Shown here: one piece after another, positions 58,736-64,000 of the stretch | How positions within the stretch are numbered: the stretch's first letter is position 1 | Layout of the letters: every line of letters begins with the position of its first letter | From: CALFVT01 sp964513675 | Lineage (GTDB): Bacteria; Pseudomonadota; Alphaproteobacteria; Caulobacterales; Maricaulaceae | DNA length: 64,000 bases | NCBI GenBank assembly: GCA_964513675.1 | Contig: CAZEOD010000009.1 | Span: 1-64,000 of the forward strand | Direction of reading: 5' to 3' | Notes under the pieces: model-generated | Seen by the model: only the letters and a program-made list of their open reading frames with translations | The model's database searches: none | Told to the model about the DNA's origin: nothing | Position numbers and translations under genes: made by a program

Positions 58736-60040
58736 TTAAGTGCGGCCGACGCTATAATATTCAAATCCCATTTTTTCCATATCTTCGCGGCGATAAATAT
58801 TGCGCAAATCAACCAATTTCGGGCTATTAAGCTTGTCTTTAACACGGGTTAAATCAAGCGCGCGAAATTGGTCCCATTCCGTAATAATGACGGCAATATC
58901 GGCGCCTTCGATACAGTCATAGGCGCTGTCTGTGTAATCGACGCCGCTGAGCAGTTGCTTGGCTTCGTTCATCGCTTCGGGGTCATAGGCCCGAATTTGT
59001 GCGCGCCGCTCTTGGAGATAAGGAATAATGGTCAGGCTCGGCGCATCGCGCATATCATCCGTATTGGGTTTAAAGGCGAGGCCTAAAATTGCGATTGTTT
59101 TACCTGTCAGCTTACCGCCTAAAGCGGCTTCTATTTTCTTGGCCATATTAATCTTGCGGCGATCATTGGCCGAAATCACGGAATCGACAATGGAGAGCTC
59201 GACATTGGCGTCTTGGGCCGTGCGGACAAGCGCCAGCGTGTCTTTGGGGAAACATGAGCCGCCGTAACCGGGGCCAGCATGTAAAAACTTATTGCCGATA
59301 CGTTTATCAAGTCCAATGCCGCGCGCGACTTCTTGAACATTACCGCCAACAGCCTCGCAAAGATCAGCCATTTCATTAATGAAAGTAATTTTGGTCGCCA
59401 GAAAGGCATTGGCGGCGTATTTTATCAGCTCGGAGGTGCGGCGGGTTGTAAACACAATCGGTGTTTCATTCAGGTAAAGCGGGCGGTAAAGATCACGCAT
59501 CACATCTTTGGCGCGCGGATTATCTGTTCCAACGACAACACGGTCTGGCCGTTTGAAATCGCTAATTGCCGCGCCTTCTCGGAGAAATTCAGGATTAGAG
59601 ACAACGGCGAAGTGATCGGTTTTGCAATGTTTGGCGAGGATATTTTCAACCTCGTCGCCTGTTCCAACAGGGACGGTTGATTTTGTGATAACAACTGTAA
59701 AGTCTTTGATCTCGGCGGCGATTTCTTCTGCGGCGGCATAAACATAGGTCAGATCCGCAAAACCATCACCGCGCCGAGAGGGTGTTCCAACCGCGATAAA
59801 AACGGCGTCGGCCGTTTCCATGGCCGCTTTGAGGTCTGTCGTGAAATTCAGCCGTCCTGCGGCAACATTTTTCGCGATTAAATCTTTTAAACCCGGTTCA
59901 TAAATCGGAACGCCGCCAGCTTCGAGCGTGTCTATTTTCTGCGGATCTTTATCGACGCAAATGACATTATGCCCGAAATCTGCGAAACAGACTCCTGAAA
60001 CGAGTCCGACATATCCCGTACCGACCATGACAACGCGCAT
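58736..60040 (-). CDS. ugd: UDP-glucose 6-dehydrogenase
   Basis: It oxidises UDP-glucose twice to UDP-glucuronate with NAD+. The Rossmann motif VGTGYVGLVSG (6-16), the STVPVGTG loop (121-128), EFLREG (151-156) and the active-site Cys263 (GYGGSCFPKD) are all present in 434 residues. It is the first gene of the minus-strand run ugd, glmS and the small gene, with galU after it, in the direction of transcription. Product goes to the UDP-GlcA 4-epimerase-like enzyme at 54517. In polysaccharide loci the same family includes UDP-GlcNAc and UDP-ManNAc dehydrogenases, but the sequence fits the UDP-glucose group. Confidence 0.94.
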   Translation of the reverse strand: MRVVMVGTGYVGLVSGVCFADFGHNVICVDKDPQKIDTLEAGGVPIYEPGLKDLIAKNVAAGRLNFTTDLKAAMETADAVFIAVGTPSRRGDGFADLTYVYAAAEEIAAEIKDFTVVITKSTVPVGTGDEVENILAKHCKTDHFAVVSNPEFLREGAAISDFKRPDRVVVGTDNPRAKDVMRDLYRPLYLNETPIVFTTRRTSELIKYAANAFLATKITFINEMADLCEAVGGNVQEVARGIGLDKRIGNKFLHAGPGYGGSCFPKDTLALVRTAQDANVELSIVDSVISANDRRKINMAKKIEAALGGKLTGKTIAILGLAFKPNTDDMRDAPSLTIIPYLQERRAQIRAYDPEAMNEAKQLLSGVDYTDSAYDCIEGADIAVIITEWDQFRALDLTRVKDKLNSPKLVDLRNIYRREDMEKMGFEYYSVGRT

Positions 60041-60173
60041 AAGGCTATACCCTTAAATTAAAAAATTGATCTTTATAGCCGTCAGACATAATTATAAAGT
60101 ATAATTCAGCATTATGACGGATTATTATAAGTTTTTAGACGCTGTTGGGGCTGATTTGTGACACAGGCATAAT

Positions 60174-61145
60174 ATGAGTGACGAAACGCTGAATTTTCCG
60201 CCTATTTTGATCTATGCGGTTCCGGTTTTTCTGCTGACGCTGATCGTTGAATGGGCGCTGACCCGCCGCTCGGGGCAGAAAGGGCGGCATAGCTTGAAAG
60301 ACTCCGCCGCGTCTTTGGCAATGGGGACAGGTAATTTGCTCACGGATATTGCGTTTGGCGCCATCAGCCTGGCGCTTTTGATGACAGCATGGCGATTTCG
60401 GCTATTTGATTTGGGGGCGTCTGTGCCCGTTATCCTCACGGCCTTGATCGCGCAGGATTTTGTCTATTATTGGAAACATCGGGCCTCGCACCGGATTCGG
60501 TGGTTTTGGGCGGCGCATGTTGTGCATCATTCCTCTGAACATTATAATTTAACAACGGCCCTTAGGCAGCCTTGGATTAGTCATTTTACAGGCTATGCGG
60601 TGATGTCCATTCCGCTTGTGCTCATCGGGTTTCACCCGCTTTTAATTGCCTTTGTAGCGAGCCTGAATTTGCTCTATCAATATTGGATACATACCGAGCT
60701 TATTGATAAAATGCCGAGCTGGTTTGAAGCGGTGTTTAATACGCCGAGCCATCACCGCGTTCATCACGCCGTTCACCCCCGTTATTTAGATGCTAATTAT
60801 GCCGGAATTTTTATTATTTGGGATAAGATGTTCGGCACATTTGTTCCCGAAGATAACGCAGAGCCGATGGAATATGGCGTGGTGACCCCGATTGAAACTT
60901 ATAATCCGCTGCGTATTGCCTTTGCGGAGTGGGGGCAGATTTTCAAAGATATGTTATCTCCGCATAGCACGGCTGGATTTTGGGCTCGCGTTAAATATGC
61001 TGCTGCGCCGCCGGGCTATTCCCATGATGGATCTCGGCAAAAAACTGAAGATATAAAACGTGAGTTTATGCGCCGTCATCCCGCGCAAATCGGAACGCCG
61101 GGATTACCGGCCCATTTGCTAGATTCATCCAAGACCGTTAAATAA
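60174..61145 (+). CDS. Sterol desaturase/fatty acid hydroxylase family membrane protein
   Basis: A 323-residue di-iron membrane oxygenase. Four hydrophobic segments occur in the first 200 residues, and the histidine clusters are KHRASHR (HxxxH, about 101-105), HVVHHSSEH (about 113-121) and HRVHHAVHP (about 196-204), the eight-His set of the family. By family knowledge such enzymes hydroxylate or desaturate a lipid; in bacteria examples act on carotenoids, hopanoids, ornithine lipids or ether lipids. The substrate is unknown. It is divergent from ugd, and its last 21 bases overlap the end of the convergent PhoD-like gene. Confidence 0.88.
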   Translation: MSDETLNFPPILIYAVPVFLLTLIVEWALTRRSGQKGRHSLKDSAASLAMGTGNLLTDIAFGAISLALLMTAWRFRLFDLGASVPVILTALIAQDFVYYWKHRASHRIRWFWAAHVVHHSSEHYNLTTALRQPWISHFTGYAVMSIPLVLIGFHPLLIAFVASLNLLYQYWIHTELIDKMPSWFEAVFNTPSHHRVHHAVHPRYLDANYAGIFIIWDKMFGTFVPEDNAEPMEYGVVTPIETYNPLRIAFAEWGQIFKDMLSPHSTAGFWARVKYAAAPPGYSHDGSRQKTEDIKREFMRRHPAQIGTPGLPAHLLDSSKTVK

Positions 61146-62858
61146 AAGCCGCTGTTTCACGTCTAAGCCTTTGGGGTTATCGAGCTTTAGCGAGGCTTTA
61201 TTTTTTTGAATGTCAAAGGCGGCGGCTTCAAAGGCGGTGTAATCCGTGCTGTCTGTGCGGTCGACAGCGACAAAGCGGGCGCGGCCTTTGCTGGGCGTTA
61301 ATGTCAGGTCAATATAGCCGCTGGTTTCAGCGTTATAATAGCGAACATCCGGATTGGCGCGGGTCATGAGCAAGGCATAATCCTTAACAGTATCGCCCAT
61401 AAAGGCCTTTAGTGTCTCAGAGGAGACAGAGCTTGTCCCAAGCTCGACGCCCATTTTGGTGCCGTCATTTTTGGTCAAATTATTTGCCCAATATTCATGT
61501 GCGTCGCCCGTGACGACAAGTAGATCATTCACGCCGGCCTCATCTAGCGCCCTATAAAGGGTCTCGCGGGCGGCGGGATAACCGTCCCAGCTATCCGGAT
61601 AAACCGGCAAGCGCAGTTTTGACAGGCCAACAAAATCACGGATGGGCGGCCACTGTTTTTCGATCTCTGCAACGGCTTCTTCTGTAACATAGGGGGTGAG
61701 GTCAGGCGTCGTTAATTTGCCCATGACAACCTGATTGGCGATCATGCGCCATGTCTCGCCGCTCTCTTTTGATTGTTTAAGCGTCTTAACGATATAATCT
61801 TGCTGAACGGGGCCGAGCATTTGCCGGGTTGGATCATTTAAAACCTCAGCATAAAACCGCTCTCTACCGCCGTCTTCTTGGAGCATGTCAAAATAATTTT
61901 CAGTCAGGACGGGCTCGCCGCGTGCAAAAAGCCGTGTTTCCCAGACGGCGAGGCGGAGTAAATTACCCCATTTATAGTCCCGGTAAAAGGCCGACATAGG
62001 GCTTTCACCTTGCGGCGGCCTAACGGGCATCCATTCAAAATAAGCTCGAAGAGCGGCTTGTTTACGGTCTTGCCAATTACCTTCGTCCGCTTGGTGATTT
62101 TCTGCGCCGTCTTTCCAGCTATCATTACTGCTTTCATGGTCATCCCAAATCGGGATTAGCGGCATTTTGGCGGTTGCCGCTTGGAGGTTTGCGTCAGAGC
62201 GATATTGCGCATGGCGAATACGGTAATCCTCTAATGTCAGGATTTCATGTTGCGGTTGATGCAAACGGCCTGCCTTTTCCATTGCTTCATTGGCTTTATC
62301 CGTTCCATATTCATAGATATAATCTCCGAGATGGATCAGCGCATCAAAGCCCTCTTGACGGGAGATATGGTCATAGACATTGAAAAAGCCTTGTTGCCAA
62401 TTTGCGCAGGAGACAATGGCGAGCCGAAGCTGATTGACGTCGCCCTCAGGTAAGGTGCGGGTTTGGCCAATAGGCGAAGCGGTGCCTTCTGCGGTAAATT
62501 GATAATAATAAATTTGTCCCGACTTTAACCCACTTGGCGTGACTTTAAAGGTCCAGTCATTGGCGTCTTTCGCAACATCACGGCCGGTTTTAACGGGGGC
62601 GGTCATATCTTCGTTAATCGAGACTTGCCATTCGATGGGCACATAGGTTTTTCGCGGGTCAAGCGGGGAGATATGCGTCCAAATCACAACCGAATCCATG
62701 CGCGGATCGCCGCTGGCAATACCGGATTTAAAAACGCCGCTATTCACCTCGCTTCGCGATGACAAAATTTCGCCCGTATCAGGGCCGCTACAAGCGGCCG
62801 TTAACGATGCGGCTGTGGTTGCGGCCAAAAGGTTACGCCGTGTGAGTTTATCAGACAT
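61125..62858 (-). CDS. phoD: PhoD-type alkaline phosphatase/phosphodiesterase
   Basis: A secreted metallophosphatase of 577 residues that releases phosphate from mono- and diesters. The Tat signal is TRRNLLAATTAASLTAAC (6-23, twin Arg7-Arg8; Cys23 may be lipidated). After an N-terminal fibronectin-like PhoD_N domain (SGVFKSGIASGDPRMDSVVIWT) come the phosphatase motifs SCANWQQGFF, HLGDYIYEYG, PIWDDHESSNDSW, ANQVVMG and VVTGDAHEYWAN, the Ca/Fe ligands of PhoD. GAGG precedes the ATG. No Pho box was identified in the 214 bases upstream, but it was not excluded. Its 3' end overlaps the desaturase gene. Confidence 0.93.
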   Translation of the reverse strand: MSDKLTRRNLLAATTAASLTAACSGPDTGEILSSRSEVNSGVFKSGIASGDPRMDSVVIWTHISPLDPRKTYVPIEWQVSINEDMTAPVKTGRDVAKDANDWTFKVTPSGLKSGQIYYYQFTAEGTASPIGQTRTLPEGDVNQLRLAIVSCANWQQGFFNVYDHISRQEGFDALIHLGDYIYEYGTDKANEAMEKAGRLHQPQHEILTLEDYRIRHAQYRSDANLQAATAKMPLIPIWDDHESSNDSWKDGAENHQADEGNWQDRKQAALRAYFEWMPVRPPQGESPMSAFYRDYKWGNLLRLAVWETRLFARGEPVLTENYFDMLQEDGGRERFYAEVLNDPTRQMLGPVQQDYIVKTLKQSKESGETWRMIANQVVMGKLTTPDLTPYVTEEAVAEIEKQWPPIRDFVGLSKLRLPVYPDSWDGYPAARETLYRALDEAGVNDLLVVTGDAHEYWANNLTKNDGTKMGVELGTSSVSSETLKAFMGDTVKDYALLMTRANPDVRYYNAETSGYIDLTLTPSKGRARFVAVDRTDSTDYTAFEAAAFDIQKNKASLKLDNPKGLDVKQRLLFNGLG

Positions 62859-62992
62859 AACAACCTCTTATTGATTGTTGACACGCTTATCAATAACATT
62901 TGATAGGGTGTTGGCGCTGCGGCTTAGATATAAACAGGATAAAAACAGCGGGGCAGGCGGCCCTAACAGCCGTGTTTAGAGGCTGACTTATT

Positions 62993-63012
62993 AAAGCCGC
63001 GATGGCGGTTTT
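62993..63012. terminator. Hairpin downstream of the phosphomannomutase gene
   Basis: AAAGCCGC (62993-63000) pairs with GCGGTTTT (63005-63012), with one G-U pair and loop GATG. On the plus strand a T-rich tail follows (TTTATT); on the minus strand, the direction of the phosphomannomutase gene, the arm itself ends in CTTTAAT. A moderate terminator candidate. Confidence 0.5.
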
Positions 63013-63032
63013 TATTCTGGAGATATCGGGCT

Positions 63033-63077
63033 AAGCCTTTAAAGGGTCCAAGCCTTTAAAGAGGATAAGCCTTTAAA
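63033..63077. repeat. Three 17-base tandem units at the 3' end of the phosphomannomutase gene
   Basis: AAGCCTTTAAA begins at 63033, 63050 and 63067, a period of exactly 17. The last copy contains the stop codon of the phosphomannomutase/phosphoglucomutase gene (TAA at 63075-63073 on the minus strand). Confidence 0.85.
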
Positions 63078-64000
63078 TTTTCTGATCGAACTCACCAATT
63101 TCTGGATAGTCTGCGAGGCGGCGTTCAATATCGCGGAACATCGCAATTTTCGCTTCATCAGAGGTCGGGCTTTCCACAACAACCACCAAATTCGGTGTAT
63201 TGGAGCTGGCGCGGACAAGGCCCCATGTGCCGTCTTCTAATATAACACGAACGCCGTTGACTGTGACCAATTCGCGGACATGTTGGCCGCAAATTTTCTC
63301 GCCTTTGGCCGTGCGGTCTTCATAATCTTTCACAATACGGTCAATGACGCCGTATTTTTCTTCATCGGCGCAGTAAGGGCTCATCGTTGGGCTGCCCCAT
63401 GTTTGCGGCAGGGCACGGCGTAAATCGGCCATGGTTTTATCTGGATTGCGGTCAAGCATTTGCAAGATTGCAACGGCGGAAACAATCCCGTCATCATAAC
63501 CGCGCCCGATCGGGCTATTAAAGAAATAATGGCCTGATTTTTCAAAACCAACCAAGGCATTAAGCTCTTTACTGCGGCGCTTGATATAGCTGTGACCGGT
63601 TTTCCAGTAATCTGTTTTCGCGCCATTAGAGATCAGCACAGGGTCGGTCATAAACAGGCCGGTGGATTTTACATCGGCAACAAATTGCGCATCGGGGTAA
63701 ATCTCTGACAAATCACGCGCCAGCATGACGCCGACTTTATCGGCAAAAATTTCTTCACCTTCATTATCAACCACCCCGCAGCGGTCGCCGTCGCCGTCAA
63801 AGCCAAGGGCGATGTCTGCACCATGTTCCAAAACTGCATCACGCATGGCGTGGAGCATCTTCATATCTTCGGGGTTCGGGTTATAAGCGGGGAAATTATG
63901 ATCGAGGTTGCAATTAATCGGGATCACATCAACGCCGATTTTATGCAGTGCTTCTGGGGCAAATGCACCCGCTGTACCATTGCCGCAGGCGACAACGGCT
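63073..64000 (-). CDS. Phosphomannomutase/phosphoglucomutase, 5' part beyond window
   Basis: It interconverts hexose 6- and 1-phosphates for nucleotide-sugar synthesis. The frame is open to base 64000, so the N-terminus with the catalytic phosphoserine is outside. Visible are the metal loop GFDGDGDRCGVVD, the sugar-specificity loop GFEKSGHYFFN and the C-terminal phosphate-binding RASSNTPNLVVVVE. The 308 visible residues are domains 2 (end) to 4 of about 460-500 in full AlgC/ManB-type enzymes. As a dual PMM/PGM it would supply glucose-1-P to GalU. The GTG at 63927 (Val in DVIPINC) is internal and not a start. The 3' end lies in the tandem repeat. Confidence 0.93.
   Translation of the reverse strand, partial: AVVACGNGTAGAFAPEALHKIGVDVIPINCNLDHNFPAYNPNPEDMKMLHAMRDAVLEHGADIALGFDGDGDRCGVVDNEGEEIFADKVGVMLARDLSEIYPDAQFVADVKSTGLFMTDPVLISNGAKTDYWKTGHSYIKRRSKELNALVGFEKSGHYFFNSPIGRGYDDGIVSAVAILQMLDRNPDKTMADLRRALPQTWGSPTMSPYCADEEKYGVIDRIVKDYEDRTAKGEKICGQHVRELVTVNGVRVILEDGTWGLVRASSNTPNLVVVVESPTSDEAKIAMFRDIERRLADYPEIGEFDQKI

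Noticed and set aside
1..64000. tRNA, rRNA, CRISPR arrays, insertion-sequence ends and riboswitches
   Set aside because: I looked for T-loop motifs, repeat-spacer patterns and transposase-like frames and found none that hold; a covariance-model scan would be needed to exclude small RNAs.

Overview
The window looks like chromosomal DNA of a prosthecate alphaproteobacterium of the Caulobacterales/Maricaulales (Hyphomonadaceae-like) type, probably marine. The strongest marker is an SpmX homologue (38488-39843): a degenerate GH24 muramidase domain, an acidic linker and two C-terminal membrane helices, preceded by a sigma-54-like -24/-12 element. ClpS/ClpA, ATP12 next to an RluC-type synthase and a HAD phosphatase, DUF1489 and a sodium:solute symporter with a DUF4212 subunit also fit alphaproteobacteria. 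Three runs of N (7809-7908, 27753-27852, 46113-46122) mark scaffold gaps. The last falls in the Walker A motif of ClpA and is one base too short to keep frame.

Layout. 1-0.7 kb: the 5' part of a tyrosine recombinase gene with one in-frame stop, cut by the window edge. 0.85-7.6 kb: miaB, an MscS-type channel, a small unknown protein, a large CadC-like membrane regulator and a short-chain dehydrogenase. 8.1-10.2 kb: an acyl carrier protein, a protein of unknown function (possibly hotdog-like) and a KAS III-like synthase. 10.4-12.8 kb: a 58-residue membrane protein and a two-subunit sodium symporter. 12.9-25.8 kb: a surface-polysaccharide region with a hexapeptide acyltransferase, a DegT-type aminotransferase, a coiled-coil glycosyltransferase, an ABC-exporter-like protein whose nucleotide-binding domain has lost its motifs, further glycosyltransferases, a Gfo/Idh oxidoreductase, a UDP-sulfoquinovose synthase (SQD1/SqdB) and a soluble CapD-like dehydratase. 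26.4-30.8 kb: an ABC ATPase and an ABC permease fused to an M1-type metallopeptidase.

31-41.4 kb is mostly housekeeping and envelope genes on the plus strand: rluC-like, a TPR/2OG-oxygenase, HAD phosphatase, ATP12, OsmC, two DUF805 proteins, mgtE, spmX, a cupin/JmjC-like protein and DUF1489. 41.6-45 kb on the minus strand: D-Ala-D-Ala carboxypeptidase with a SPOR domain, panC and bioB. 45-47.8 kb: clpS-clpA. 47.9-53.3 kb: a divergent ArsR regulator/membrane protein pair, a DUF4197 lipoprotein, and a translationally coupled pair made of a membrane protein and an Hsp70-like ATPase with a hydrophobic C-terminus.

53.3-64 kb is rich in nucleotide-sugar genes: an AGE-family epimerase, a UDP-glucuronate 4-epimerase-like protein, galU, glmS, ugd and, at the right edge, a phosphomannomutase/phosphoglucomutase. 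A sterol-desaturase-family protein and a PhoD-type phosphatase lie among them. Together these can take glucose-6-P through glucose-1-P to UDP-glucose, UDP-glucuronate and UDP-galacturonate, and supply glucosamine-6-P. UDP-glucose is also the substrate of the UDP-sulfoquinovose synthase at 23.6-24.8 kb, so the two sugar regions plausibly feed the same acidic, amino-sugar- and possibly sulfosugar-containing surface glycan. No rRNA, tRNA, CRISPR array or intact insertion sequence was recognised.
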